Positions 53,677 through 62,878 of a stretch of 64,000 nucleotides of DNA are shown here, one piece after another; the stretch's first letter is position 1, and each line of letters opens with the position of its first letter. The notes under the pieces are model-generated. The model ran no database searches. It saw nothing but the letters and a program-made list of their open reading frames with translations, and was not told the DNA's origin. Position numbers and translations under genes: made by a program. The stretch is from assembly GCA_964242925.1 (NCBI GenBank), contig CAXTBW010000006.1, positions 1 through 64,000 on the forward strand, read 5' to 3'. This DNA comes from LMUY01 sp964242925 (lineage in GTDB: Bacteria > Pseudomonadota > Alphaproteobacteria > Acetobacterales > Acetobacteraceae).

Positions 53677-54867
53677 TCAACGCGTCAGCGCGCGCGTCAT
53701 GTCGTCCAGGCCGGCGACCGTCAGCGGATACATGCGCTGCTCCATCAGCTGCTGCACCAGACCGATCGATTGCGTGTGGCGCCACTCCGGCAGCTTCTGC
53801 GGGTTGAGCCAGGCGGCCCGGCGCCAGTGCTGCGTCATGCGGCCCAGCCAGACGTTGCCGGCCTCGTTGTTCCAGTGCTCCACGCTGCCGCCGGGCATGA
53901 CGATCTCGTAGGGGCTCATCGTCGCGTCGCCCACGAACACGGCGCGGTATTCGGCGCCGTAGGTGCGCAACACTTCCGCGGTGGCGATGGAACTGTCGTC
54001 GCGGCGCCGGTTGTCGGTCCACACCCGCTCATACGGGCAATTGTGGAAGTAGAAGAACTTGAGGTGCTTGAACTCGCTGCGCGCGGCGGAGAACAGCTCG
54101 GCCGACACGCGGATGTGGTCGTCCATGCTGCCGCCGATGTCGAGGAACAGCAGCACCCGGACCGTGTTGCGCCGCTCCGCCTGCATCCGCAGGTCCAGCG
54201 AGCCGGCGTTGGTCGCGGTGGCGCGGATGGTGCCGGGCAGGTCCAGCTCGTTCGGCGTCCCGGTGCGGGCGAATCGGCGCAGGCGGCGCAGCGCGACCTT
54301 CATGTTGCGCGTGCCCAGCTCCAGCGTGTCGTCCAGGTCGCGGAACTCGCGCTTGTCCCACACCTTCACCGCCCGGCGGTGGCGGCTGCGGTCCTGGCCG
54401 ATGCGCACGCCCTCGGGGTTGTAGCCCTCGGCGCCGAACGGCGAGGTCCCCGCGGTGCCGATCCACTTCGATCCGCCCTGGTGGCGGCCTTTCTGCTCCG
54501 CCAGGCGCTGGCGCAGCGTGTCCATCAGCTTCTCGAAGCCGCCGATGGCCTCGATCTGCGCCTGCTCCTCCTTGGTCAGCAGCTTCTCGGCCATCCGGCG
54601 CAGCCACTCGGCCGGTATCTCGCCGGCCGGGCCGCTAGTTTCCGTCGCCGGCGGGCTCTCCAACCCGCGGAAGCAGGTGGCGAACACGCGGTCGAAGCGG
54701 TCCAGGTGGCGCTCGTCCTTCACCAGGGCGGCGCGGCTGAGGAAGTAGAAATCGTCGATGCTGTAATCGGCCACGCCCGCCTGCATCGCGCCGAGCAGGC
54801 TCAGATACTCCGTGATGGAGGCGGGGACGCCGCTCTGGCGAAGGGTGAGGACGAACTGGGTGAACAT
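53677..54867 (-). CDS. CoxE-like VWA domain protein
   Basis: A 396-residue protein. The N-terminal half (VLTLRQSGVPASITEYLSLLGAM, in part) is the CoxE-type helical region. The C-terminal von Willebrand A domain has the metal-site DIGGSMDDH (~246-254) in DxGxS form and later GDATMSPYE. CoxE proteins normally act with a MoxR-type AAA+ ATPase in metal-centre or complex maturation; no such ATPase lies in this operon. It begins 11 nt after the upstream gene. Confidence 0.87.
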   Translation of the reverse strand: MFTQFVLTLRQSGVPASITEYLSLLGAMQAGVADYSIDDFYFLSRAALVKDERHLDRFDRVFATCFRGLESPPATETSGPAGEIPAEWLRRMAEKLLTKEEQAQIEAIGGFEKLMDTLRQRLAEQKGRHQGGSKWIGTAGTSPFGAEGYNPEGVRIGQDRSRHRRAVKVWDKREFRDLDDTLELGTRNMKVALRRLRRFARTGTPNELDLPGTIRATATNAGSLDLRMQAERRNTVRVLLFLDIGGSMDDHIRVSAELFSAARSEFKHLKFFYFHNCPYERVWTDNRRRDDSSIATAEVLRTYGAEYRAVFVGDATMSPYEIVMPGGSVEHWNNEAGNVWLGRMTQHWRRAAWLNPQKLPEWRHTQSIGLVQQLMEQRMYPLTVAGLDDMTRALTR

Positions 54868-54878
54868 CGCGCCCGAAC

Positions 54879-56222
54879 CTACTGCGCGGGCGGCTGGTTC
54901 GTCACCCGCAATCCGAGCGTCTGGTCCGGCGCGTTGCGGATCAGCGAGGGCACGCCGATCAACGGCGCCGGCTGCGGCGGATGCGCCGCGATCACCAGCC
55001 AGTGCGGGTCGGCAAGGAAGGCCAGCACCGGCGCGGACGCCGCGTCCGGCACGCGGTATTGGGCGGCCAACGCCCGGACCTGCGACTGGACCACCGCCAG
55101 CAGTTGCGCCGGGGGCATGCCACGCTGCGCGGCGGCGGCGGCCAGCAGCTTGCCGGTCAGCGAGCGGTCCTCGAGGCTGAAATCCAGCGAGCGCAGCTGC
55201 AAGCCGACCAGCTCCGCGAAGCCCAGTCGGAGATGCCGCGCATCCAGCGCCGGACCAAGCAAGTCGGGCGGCAGATTGTCCAGCGCCACCGCGAGATGCG
55301 CGTGCGCCATGTCCGCCGCAACCAGGTCGATCTGGTCGACGCGCAGCCGCCGCGCCGCGACGTCCAACGCGCCGTCCACCACCAGCGTGCCCTGGAAGCG
55401 GTCGTAGCCAGCCTGCCGCAGACCCGGCGTCAGCTGGTCGTCGGCCAGCACCGCCAAGTCGGTCACCGCCAAATGGGTCAGGCCGGCCGCGAACGAGGCG
55501 AGGCTGATGAGCGGCTTGCCATTGGCCATCACGCTCAGCCCGGACGCCTCCGCCGTCGGGTCCGCCCCGGGCGGCGAGAGCCCGAAGCCGGTGTCGGCGG
55601 GCGGCATGAGCCGGGTCAGGTCCACGCCCGCCAGCTTGACGTGCGCAATGTCGAGCCGGCCGACCGGTCCGCCCGGCGCCGACACGCCCACGGCGCGCAG
55701 GTCCAGCGTGGCCGGCCGCCCCGGCCCGTAATTGTCCAGCGTCCCATCCCCGATCGTCATCTCGGTCTGGTCGGCGCCGGTGAAGCGCACGCCGTGCAGC
55801 GCGATGTGGCCGGCGCGGGTCGCTTTCGGTTCGAACGAGCCTGTCCAGGCGGCGCCGCTCGCCACCGAAACCTGCTCGGCCTCGATCAGCGCGAACGACG
55901 TCGTCGCGCTGGGCGCGGTCTCCGCCGCGTTCCGCAGGCGCAGGAAGCGCAGCGCGTCCGGGCCGTCCGGCGCGATATCCGCCTCCGCCGCGGTGTAGGT
56001 GGCGCCGCGGGTGACCAGCCGCACGTCGGTCAGGTGCGCGCTGCGGCTCAGCAGCCGCGGCTCGGCGCTGGCGTAGGCGAGCGTGGCGCCGGGCGGCAGC
56101 TGGTCGGTGAATGCCGCCAGGCCGTCGACCATGATCTGGTTAGCCCGGAACCGCGCATAGGCGTAGCCCGCGGCGGCCAGGGCCGCGATGCACACGACGG
56201 CGATGGCGAGGCGTGTGCGCAC
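54879..56222 (-). CDS. Membrane-anchored periplasmic protein of unknown function
   Basis: 447 residues. The N-terminal MRTRLAIAVVCIAALAAAGYAYARF is a signal anchor. The rest is predicted periplasmic, with alternating strands and repeated LxLxGxxL patterns that loosely recall AsmA/DUF945 proteins, but no firm family can be named. It contains no cysteines in the visible mature part and no catalytic motif. It starts two bases after the antiporter stop and precedes the CoxE-like gene, so it belongs to a four-gene operon. Confidence 0.75.
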   Translation of the reverse strand: MRTRLAIAVVCIAALAAAGYAYARFRANQIMVDGLAAFTDQLPPGATLAYASAEPRLLSRSAHLTDVRLVTRGATYTAAEADIAPDGPDALRFLRLRNAAETAPSATTSFALIEAEQVSVASGAAWTGSFEPKATRAGHIALHGVRFTGADQTEMTIGDGTLDNYGPGRPATLDLRAVGVSAPGGPVGRLDIAHVKLAGVDLTRLMPPADTGFGLSPPGADPTAEASGLSVMANGKPLISLASFAAGLTHLAVTDLAVLADDQLTPGLRQAGYDRFQGTLVVDGALDVAARRLRVDQIDLVAADMAHAHLAVALDNLPPDLLGPALDARHLRLGFAELVGLQLRSLDFSLEDRSLTGKLLAAAAAQRGMPPAQLLAVVQSQVRALAAQYRVPDAASAPVLAFLADPHWLVIAAHPPQPAPLIGVPSLIRNAPDQTLGLRVTNQPPAQ

Positions 56223-56224
56223 CG

Positions 56225-57763
56225 CTAGTCGCCTCCCGCGACCCGCATCTGGCGGGCGGTGTGGCCCTCCGCCCAGTCCAGCTCCTCCTCCAGTGTTTGG
56301 AACACGTCGTCGCCGATCACCCCGGTGCGGCGCAGCGTCAGCAGCCGGCCGCGTTGGGCGGCCACCACCCGCAGCATCAGCTCGTGCCGCTCCCGGGGCG
56401 CCGGTTCGGGCTCGAACTGCTCCAACAGCGCGTCGGCATGCGGGCCGGCCGCCGCGTGCAGCGTCCGCACCGCCGCGTGGACCGCCTCCTGCCGCGCCCG
56501 CGCCATCTCCTCGTCGATCGTGCCGTCGTCGGCCAAGCGCAGCAGCCGCATCAGCGGGGAGAGCGTCAGCCCCTGGATCACCAGCGTGCCGAGCACCACA
56601 GCGAATGCGGCAGCCACCAGCAGGTCGCGAAACGGGAACGCCGCGGCGCCCAATGCTCCCCCGTGGTCGCCGTCAGGCAGGGCCAGCGCGGTCGCCAGGG
56701 TCACGATGCCGCGCATGCCGCACCAGGCGACCACCGCCGATCCGTTGACTGGCGGACGCAGCACGTGCAGGCGGCGGGGCAGGGCGCGCAGCACGCTGGT
56801 GAACCCCATCACCCAGGCGATGCGCACCAGCACGACCGTCAGCAGCACCGCGCCGGCGAACCCGGCGGTCAGCGCCGCATGCCCGTCCAGGCGGCTGAGC
56901 ACGCCCTTGAACTGCAGGCCGATCAGGATGAAGGCGAGCGCGTTCAACACGAACACCGCCACCTCCCACACTGCGAACGAGGCGCGGCGATGGTCCGCGC
57001 CGCTGCGGGCCGGCGTAATCCGGGCCAGGGTCATGCCATAGGCGAAGGTGGTGATGACCGGCGACAGGCCGAGCCGCGACGACAGGATCCAGACCGCGAA
57101 CGTGCCGACGAACTGCGACATCACCGACACGGGGATGGGCATTGTCTGCCGCACCGTCAGCAAATACAGCTTCGCCAGCACCACCCCCAGCAGCGCGCCG
57201 CCCGCGCAGGACAGCAGCAGCAGCCAACCGGCCGTCCAGAACGAGAACACGGCGCCGCCCACCGCCCCGATCGCGACGCGGTAGATCAGCAGCGCGCTGG
57301 CGTCGTTGAGCAGGCTCTCGCCCGACAGGATCACCATCACGCGGTGCGGCGGCGACACCTGCCGCAGCACCGCGGTGGCGGCCGAGGCGTCCGGCGGCGC
57401 GACGATCGCGCCCAGCACGATGGCGACCGGCCACGACATCTCGGGCACCAGCAGGCGCGCCACCACCGCCACCGCCGCCACGGTCAGCCCCACCGCCACC
57501 AGCACCAGGCCGCCGACCGGGAGCCAGGCGGCCCGCAGATCGCGCGGCGAGGCGTCGTAGGCGGCGTCCAGCAGGGTGGGCGCCACGAAAAGCGCCATGG
57601 CCAGCTCCGGATCGAGCGTGGCGCTGGCGCCGGTGGGGGCGAACGCGAGCGCCGCGCCGGCGACGGCCAGCAGGGCCGGGTAGGGCGCGCCGATGCGCTG
57701 CGCGATGGCGGTGAGCACGGCGCTGGCGAGCAGCAGCACGAGGACGAGCTGGAACAACCCCAT
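56225..57763 (-). CDS. Na+/H+ antiporter, CPA1 (NhaP/NHE) type
   Basis: A 512-residue cation/proton antiporter. About 12 membrane segments include VAIVLGAIVAPPDASAATAVLRQ (in part), where the paired acidic/Asp site of CPA1 transporters lies, and VILSGESLLNDASALLIYRVAIG (in part), the family hallmark. WCGMRGIVTLATALALP is the late conserved helix. A ~110-residue charged C-terminal tail follows. ATG 57763 gives MGLFQLVLVLLLAS as TM1. It is 20 nt downstream of the NIPSNAP gene. Confidence 0.92.
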   Translation of the reverse strand: MGLFQLVLVLLLASAVLTAIAQRIGAPYPALLAVAGAALAFAPTGASATLDPELAMALFVAPTLLDAAYDASPRDLRAAWLPVGGLVLVAVGLTVAAVAVVARLLVPEMSWPVAIVLGAIVAPPDASAATAVLRQVSPPHRVMVILSGESLLNDASALLIYRVAIGAVGGAVFSFWTAGWLLLLSCAGGALLGVVLAKLYLLTVRQTMPIPVSVMSQFVGTFAVWILSSRLGLSPVITTFAYGMTLARITPARSGADHRRASFAVWEVAVFVLNALAFILIGLQFKGVLSRLDGHAALTAGFAGAVLLTVVLVRIAWVMGFTSVLRALPRRLHVLRPPVNGSAVVAWCGMRGIVTLATALALPDGDHGGALGAAAFPFRDLLVAAAFAVVLGTLVIQGLTLSPLMRLLRLADDGTIDEEMARARQEAVHAAVRTLHAAAGPHADALLEQFEPEPAPRERHELMLRVVAAQRGRLLTLRRTGVIGDDVFQTLEEELDWAEGHTARQMRVAGGD

Positions 57764-57783
57764 CGCCGGGCCCCGCGTTGACC

Positions 57784-58110
57784 TTAGCGGACGCTGGAGA
57801 AGCTTGTCGGGACCAGGAACTCGTTGACGATGTTGGACACGATGGCGCCGTCCTTCTCCGTCTCGGCTCGCTTGGCGATCCATTCCGGGTCGGCCTGGAA
57901 CGCAGTCCAAAGCTTCTCGCGCTCGGCCAGGCTTTCCCAGGCCAGCATGTAGGTCAGCGACTGGTTCGAGCCGCCGACGAGCGTGGTCCAGAACCCGGCC
58001 TGCCGGATGCCGTGGCGCTGCCAGATGCCAAGGGTGATGGTCTCGAATCGCTTCAGCAGGGCCGGCAGCCGGCCCGGCACGCAGTGATAGATGCGCATCT
58101 CGTAGATCAT
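57784..58110 (-). CDS. NIPSNAP family protein
   Basis: A 108-residue ferredoxin-like-fold protein. MIYEMRIYHCVPGRLPALLKRF is the NIPSNAP opening and LTYMLAWESLAEREKLWTAFQADPEW (in part) its core. ATG 58110 has GGAAGGGAA as ribosome binding site and replaces a longer upstream frame. The molecular function is unknown in bacteria; it is probably the first gene of the operon leading to the antiporter. Confidence 0.88.
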   Translation of the reverse strand: MIYEMRIYHCVPGRLPALLKRFETITLGIWQRHGIRQAGFWTTLVGGSNQSLTYMLAWESLAEREKLWTAFQADPEWIAKRAETEKDGAIVSNIVNEFLVPTSFSSVR

Positions 58111-58193
58111 GGCGGTTCCCTTCCTTGTTGCCGGGCGGACCTTGCGCGGCAACAGGCGCCTCTGCAACCGTGGCAACGGCGGGGCGTTGGCAT

Positions 58194-60305
58194 ATGATGG
58201 CCGACGAAGCAAAGCCGCCCAGGAAGCGTCGCCGTCATATCGGGCTGTGGGTCCTCGGGTCCTGCGTGGTTGCAGTGGTGGCGGTCGTAGCGTTGTGGGA
58301 TTGGGACTGGTTCCTGCCGATCGTCGACGCGCAAGCCAGCTCCGCGCTAGGCCGCAAGGTGACGGCGCAGCATCTGCACGTGAAGCTCGGCCGCATCGTC
58401 ACCGTGTCGCTGGACAATGTCGAAATCGCCGGCGTCGATGGCCTGGCGGGGGGCAAGCCGTTCGCCGACGTCGACAAGCTGACCGTCGTGGTCGATGCTA
58501 TGGCGTATGTCCATAGCCGGGCAATCGTGATCCCGCAGATCGTGCTGGAGCACCCTGTGGTCGAGGCCGACCAGGCGGCCGACGGCAAGACGAACTGGCC
58601 TTCCCCGGCTTCGAGCAACACGCCAACCGGCAAGGACGCGGACCCGAACGCTGGGCCGAGGCTTGGCCAGCTGGTGATCAACAATGGCCACGCCCACGTG
58701 GTGATGCCCAAGCTGAAGGCCGACTTCAACCTGGACGTGGCGACGCAGCAGGGCGCTGGCTCTGGTGGGGCCGAAGCGGCGGGCAAGGCCGCGGACGGCG
58801 CCGCGCCCGCCAGCGACAGCGACGCCGGGCGGATTGTGGTGGACGCGAAGGGGACCTACGCCGCGCAGCCGATCACCGGGCGGCTGATCGGCGGCGCGCT
58901 GCTATCGTTGCGCGACACGGCGCACCCGTATCCGGTCGACCTGCATTTGGCGAACGGCCCGACACATGTGGCGTTGACCGGCACTGTGCAGAATCCGCTC
59001 AATTTCGCCGGCGCCAACCTCAAGCTGGAGTTCGCCGGGCCGGACGCCTCGAAGCTGACGCCGCTCACGGGGGTGCCGATCCCCGAGACGCCGCCGTATT
59101 CCATCGCAGGCAAGCTCGACTATACCGACAAAAAGATCCGGTTCACCGGCTTCACCGGGCGCCTCGGCAACAGCGACCTGAACGGCGACATCCTGGTTGA
59201 CCCGACGCGGGAGCGGCCGTTCGTGCAGGCCAACCTGTTCTCGCGCCAGGTGGAGTTGGCAGACCTCGGCGGCTTCATCGGCGAGACGCCCGGCCGCCAG
59301 GGCGAGGCCGCCAGCCCGCAGCAGCGCGCTCAGTTGGCCAGCAAGGAGGCGAGCGACCACATCCTCCCGACGACGCCGATCAACCTGCCCAAGCTGAACG
59401 CCGCGGACGTGGAGTTGCGCTACAAGGGCGCGCACATCCTTGGCCGCTCCGTTCCGCTCGACAACATCGTGGTGAGCGTCGACATCACCAACGGCCGGAT
59501 CGACATCCACACGCTGTCGTTCGCGGTCGGAACCGGTGAGATCGCGCTGAGCGGGGACTTGGCGCCGGCCGGTCGCGACATGAAGGCCAACCTGTCGGTG
59601 AACTTCCGCCGGGTCGACCTGGGTCGCCTGCTCTCCGCCACGCACCTGGTGAACGGCGCGGGCACGATGAGCGGCAGCGCGAAGCTCGAATCCGAGGGCA
59701 ATTCGATCGCCACCCTTCTGGGCCGAGGCAGCGGCGGTCTGAAGCTCGGGATGTCCGGCGGCAATCTGAGCGCCCTGCTCGTGGACATCGCCGGGCTGGA
59801 GTTCGGCAACGCGCTGCTGTCCGCGCTGGGCGTGCCGCAGCGGGCGAACCTGCAGTGCTTCGCGGCGGACTTCCCGCTGAACCACGGCCTGATGTCGACG
59901 CGGACGCTGATCCTGGACACGTCCGAGGCGCGCGTGCAGGGGACGGGGACGATCAATCTCGCGGCCGAGACGATTGACTACAAGCTCGAGACCAAATCGA
60001 AGCATTTCTCGGTCGGGTCGCTGGAGACGCCGATCGACATCACGGGCAAGCTGAAGAGCCCGTCGATCAAGCCGGAGATCGCGCCACTCGCGATCCGCGG
60101 CGGCGCGGCGTTGGGGTTGGGCATCCTGTTTCCGCCCGCGGCGCTGCTGCCGACAATCCAGTTTGGCACCGGCGACGATTTCAAGTGCTCCGCTGCGGAG
60201 GCGCCGATCGCGACCAGCACGCCGGCCTCGATCGCGACGCCGCAGGCTGCGACGCGCCCGGCCGCGCGTCGTCCGGTGTCGCGCCGACGCGTCGCCCAGC
60301 GTTAG
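58194..60305 (+). CDS. AsmA family protein
   Basis: A 703-residue inner-membrane-anchored periplasmic protein of the AsmA/repeating-beta-groove type, a family linked to lipid transfer to the outer membrane. Residues ~14-36 form the membrane anchor (HIGLWVLGSCVVAVVAVVAL). LGRKVTAQHLHVKLG opens the first beta unit. The C-terminal AsmA_2-like region has RVQGTGTINLAAETIDYKLETKSKHFS (in part). The tail is alanine/threonine/arginine-rich. ATG 58194 is followed directly by a second ATG. The stop overlaps the convergent NUDIX gene by four bases. Confidence 0.9.
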   Translation: MMADEAKPPRKRRRHIGLWVLGSCVVAVVAVVALWDWDWFLPIVDAQASSALGRKVTAQHLHVKLGRIVTVSLDNVEIAGVDGLAGGKPFADVDKLTVVVDAMAYVHSRAIVIPQIVLEHPVVEADQAADGKTNWPSPASSNTPTGKDADPNAGPRLGQLVINNGHAHVVMPKLKADFNLDVATQQGAGSGGAEAAGKAADGAAPASDSDAGRIVVDAKGTYAAQPITGRLIGGALLSLRDTAHPYPVDLHLANGPTHVALTGTVQNPLNFAGANLKLEFAGPDASKLTPLTGVPIPETPPYSIAGKLDYTDKKIRFTGFTGRLGNSDLNGDILVDPTRERPFVQANLFSRQVELADLGGFIGETPGRQGEAASPQQRAQLASKEASDHILPTTPINLPKLNAADVELRYKGAHILGRSVPLDNIVVSVDITNGRIDIHTLSFAVGTGEIALSGDLAPAGRDMKANLSVNFRRVDLGRLLSATHLVNGAGTMSGSAKLESEGNSIATLLGRGSGGLKLGMSGGNLSALLVDIAGLEFGNALLSALGVPQRANLQCFAADFPLNHGLMSTRTLILDTSEARVQGTGTINLAAETIDYKLETKSKHFSVGSLETPIDITGKLKSPSIKPEIAPLAIRGGAALGLGILFPPAALLPTIQFGTGDDFKCSAAEAPIATSTPASIATPQAATRPAARRPVSRRRVAQR

Positions 60306-60859
60306 AGGCTGATCCGGCCGGCCTTGGCCAAGGCGAGCAGCACCCCGCCGACCTGCATGGATTGCCCTAGCAACCCATTCTGAAGCCCGGCGAGAACGGT
60401 GGCCACCGGCACGAGCCGCAACGCCATGCCAGCCTCGCTGCCCTCCAACGCCGGTTCGCCGACCTGCACGGCGTCCGTCGCCAGCACCGTATGCACGCGG
60501 TTGGTCTGGATAGCCGGGTTCGCATGCAGGCTGCTGACCGGCCGCCAGCTCGTCGCTGCGAAACCGGTTTCCTCCCGCAATTCCCGCTCTCCGGCCGCGA
60601 GTGGACTGGCGTCGCCGGGATCGATCACGCCGCCGGGCAACTCCAGGAAAGCGGACCCGGCGCCGTGGCGATACTGTTCGACCAGCACGAGGCAGTCATC
60701 GGCGGTGATCGCCACCACGTGCACCCAGTCGGCGTAGGTCAGGACGTAATACGGCGCGATCTCCACCCCTGCGGCGTTGATGCAGTGATCGGCGCGCAGG
60801 TCGATCCAGCGATCGCGAAGCAGGAGCTTGGACGAGAGGACGCGCCAGGGCTGCATCAT
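60302..60859 (-). CDS. NUDIX hydrolase (ADP-ribose pyrophosphatase-like)
   Basis: A 185-residue NUDIX-fold hydrolase. The box reads LELPGGVIDPGDASPLAAGERELREETGF (in part): RELREETG is intact, but the first glutamate is Asp (PGD) and there is one extra residue before RE. The surrounding strands (VLVEQYRHGAG, LHANPAIQTNRVHTVLA) match ADP-ribose pyrophosphatases. ATG 60859 (followed by ATG 60856) is chosen because WRVLSSKLLLRDRWIDLR is the first conserved strand. Confidence 0.87.
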   Translation of the reverse strand: MMQPWRVLSSKLLLRDRWIDLRADHCINAAGVEIAPYYVLTYADWVHVVAITADDCLVLVEQYRHGAGSAFLELPGGVIDPGDASPLAAGERELREETGFAATSWRPVSSLHANPAIQTNRVHTVLATDAVQVGEPALEGSEAGMALRLVPVATVLAGLQNGLLGQSMQVGGVLLALAKAGRISL

Positions 60860-61035
60860 GCGCGGTTCAGTCCCCGGCCTAGGCAACGTACGACAAACGA
60901 CACCCAACGCCGCATGCCCGTTGCTCCATTGCTCGGCGGACCTTGGCCGAAAGCGGAATGGTCTGCATAGCTCCTTTCGGGTCGTGGCAGGCCCACCTCG
61001 TGGCAAGAGCAGACGGCCCATGCTATCGCGCTTGC

Positions 61036-61797
61036 ATGGCGAACCATCCAACCGAAGCCGGCCTGCCGCACGTCATCCCGCTCGAGGGCGTCTCCAACCT
61101 CCGCGATCTCGGCGGCTACGAGGCGGCCGACGGCCGGCGCGTGCGTCGCGGCATGGTGTTCCGTTCGGCGGCGCTCGCCAAGCTGACCGAGGCGGACCAG
61201 GCCGTCGTGGCCCGGCTCGGCCTGCGCACGGTGTGCGACTTCCGCGGCGTGGACGAGAGCCGCCGCGCGCCCACCCGGCTGCCCGGCCCGCGCATCGTGG
61301 CGCTGCCGATCGAGCCGACCGTGGGCGCCGGGCTGCGCGACATCCTGCGCACCAAGGAGGCGACCGGCGAGGCGCTGCACGCGGTGTTGGAGCGGGCCTA
61401 CGCCGCCTACGCGCTGTCCAGTTCGGCCCAATACCGCGCGTTGCTGGACGCGATCCTCGACGACGCCACGCCCCTGCTGTTCCACTGCAGCGCCGGCAAG
61501 GACCGCACCGGGTTCGCCGCCGCCATGCTGCTGACCGCTTTGGGCGTGCCCTGGCCCACCGTCGTGGCCGACTTCGAGGCGACCAACCGGCTGTGGCGCC
61601 GCGACACGGTGCCCAGCGAGGACCTGCCGCCCGAGATACGCGAAGCGTTGCTGCGGGCCGAGCCGGGCCTGCTCGCCGCTGCGTTCGAGGCCGCCCGGCA
61701 GCGTCATGGCGCGATCGACGCCTACCTGGCCGAGGCGCTCGGCCTGACCGCGGACCGCCGCGCCCGTTTGCAGGACATGTTGCTGGAGCAAGCCTGA
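61036..61797 (+). CDS. Tyrosine-protein phosphatase (Y_phosphatase3 type)
   Basis: A 253-residue cysteine phosphatase. VSNLRDLGGYEAADGRRVRRGMVFRSAAL (in part, ~22-50) is the family N-terminal motif and LLFHCSAGKDRTGFAAA (~152-168) the HCxxGKDRTG signature with the nucleophilic cysteine. Relatives dephosphorylate phosphotyrosine or phosphoinositides. ATG 61036 precedes MANHPTEAGLPHVIPLEGV. Its TGA shares a base with the ATG of the next gene, so the two are co-translated. Confidence 0.92.
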   Translation: MANHPTEAGLPHVIPLEGVSNLRDLGGYEAADGRRVRRGMVFRSAALAKLTEADQAVVARLGLRTVCDFRGVDESRRAPTRLPGPRIVALPIEPTVGAGLRDILRTKEATGEALHAVLERAYAAYALSSSAQYRALLDAILDDATPLLFHCSAGKDRTGFAAAMLLTALGVPWPTVVADFEATNRLWRRDTVPSEDLPPEIREALLRAEPGLLAAAFEAARQRHGAIDAYLAEALGLTADRRARLQDMLLEQA

Positions 61798-62576
61798 TGC
61801 CCGATCTGCTGGAGGAGGTGACCGACGGCGTGGCCGTGCTGACGATGAACCGGCCGGACCGGCTGAACGCGCTCAGCGAGGCGATGGTGCGCGCCCTGTG
61901 CGAGGCGCTGCCCCGGCTGGCGGCGAGCCCGGATGTCGGCGCCATCGTGCTGACGGGCGCCGGACGCGGCTTCTGCGCCGGGGGCGACGTGAAGATCATG
62001 GCCGCCAGCGAGCCGACCCTGGACGAGCGCCACGACGGCCTGCGCTGGCGCCACGAATCGGTCCGGCTGCTGCGCACCATCGGCACCGTGGTGATCGCCG
62101 CCGTGAACGGCCCCGCGGCCGGCGCCGGGCTGAGCCTGGCGCTCGCTTGCGACCTGCGGCTGGCGGCCCGCACCGCGCGGTTCCGCACCGCCTTCGCCGC
62201 CGTCGGCTTCTCCGGCGATTTCGGCGGCTCGTGGTCGCTGACCCGGCTGGTCGGCACCGCCAAGGCGCGTGAGCTGTACTACCTCAACACGGAGGTCGAC
62301 GCCGCCGAAGCCGAACGCCTGGGCATGGTCACGCGCGTGGTGGACGATGCGGCGCTGCTGACCGAGGCGATGACCATGGCGCGCCGCATTGCCGGCGGGC
62401 CGCGCATCGCGTTCCAGTTCATGAAGCGCAACTTGCACGCCGCCGAGACGGAGCCGCTCGGCGCGGTGCTCGACATGGAGGCGCTGGGACAGGCGCGATG
62501 CAGCGTCACCGAGGACCACCGCGAGGCCGTCCGCGCCTTCGTGGAGAAGCGCCCGGCCGTGTTCCGCGGCCGCTAG
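61797..62576 (+). CDS. Enoyl-CoA hydratase/isomerase family protein
   Basis: A 259-residue crotonase-fold enzyme. VLTMNRPDRLNALSEAM (~14-30), LTGAGRGFCAGGDVKIM (~51-67, oxyanion hole) and VNGPAAGAGLSLALACDLRLAA (in part, ~101-122) are diagnostic. The later catalytic region FRTAFAAVGFSGDFGGSWSLTRLVG (in part) has Asp (GFSGDFG) where many hydratases have Glu. It is coupled to the phosphatase by a one-base overlap. The acyl-CoA substrate is unknown. Confidence 0.92.
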   Translation: MPDLLEEVTDGVAVLTMNRPDRLNALSEAMVRALCEALPRLAASPDVGAIVLTGAGRGFCAGGDVKIMAASEPTLDERHDGLRWRHESVRLLRTIGTVVIAAVNGPAAGAGLSLALACDLRLAARTARFRTAFAAVGFSGDFGGSWSLTRLVGTAKARELYYLNTEVDAAEAERLGMVTRVVDDAALLTEAMTMARRIAGGPRIAFQFMKRNLHAAETEPLGAVLDMEALGQARCSVTEDHREAVRAFVEKRPAVFRGR

Positions 62577-62878
62577 AGCTTGCCCCGGAACCGCAGGCTG
62601 GCGGCGTTGAGCGCCGGCAAGCTGGCCGGGTCGTCGCGGACCGCCTCGGCCACCGCGACGGCGCGGGCGAGTTCGGCGTCGCTGAGGTGGCGGATGGCCG
62701 GGCGCGCGACGACGGTGTCCCAGCGCTGGCCCATTGCGTGATCCAGGCACACGCGCATGAAGCAGTGGTCCAGCCGGATCGGCCAGCCGCAAGCCGCCGC
62801 CATCCCCGGCAGCACCGCGCCGGTCAGCGCCCGCCAGCGTGACAGCAGTTGGTCCCGCGCCGCTGATCCTGACGGCAT
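62573..62878 (-). CDS. Small protein of unknown function
   Basis: 101 residues from ATG 62878 (MPSGSAARDQLLSRWRALTG). A central GWPIRLDHCFMRVCLDHAMGQRWDT (in part) with two His/Cys pairs, and a helical C-terminus (HLSDAELARAVAVAEAVRDD), look like a real folded domain, but I recognise no family. Its stop overlaps the enoyl-CoA hydratase stop by four bases. Its 5' end overlaps the 5' end of the oppositely oriented RNA-ligase-like gene by 40 nt. GTG near 62814 is an alternative start. Confidence 0.68.
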   Translation of the reverse strand: MPSGSAARDQLLSRWRALTGAVLPGMAAACGWPIRLDHCFMRVCLDHAMGQRWDTVVARPAIRHLSDAELARAVAVAEAVRDDPASLPALNAASLRFRGKL

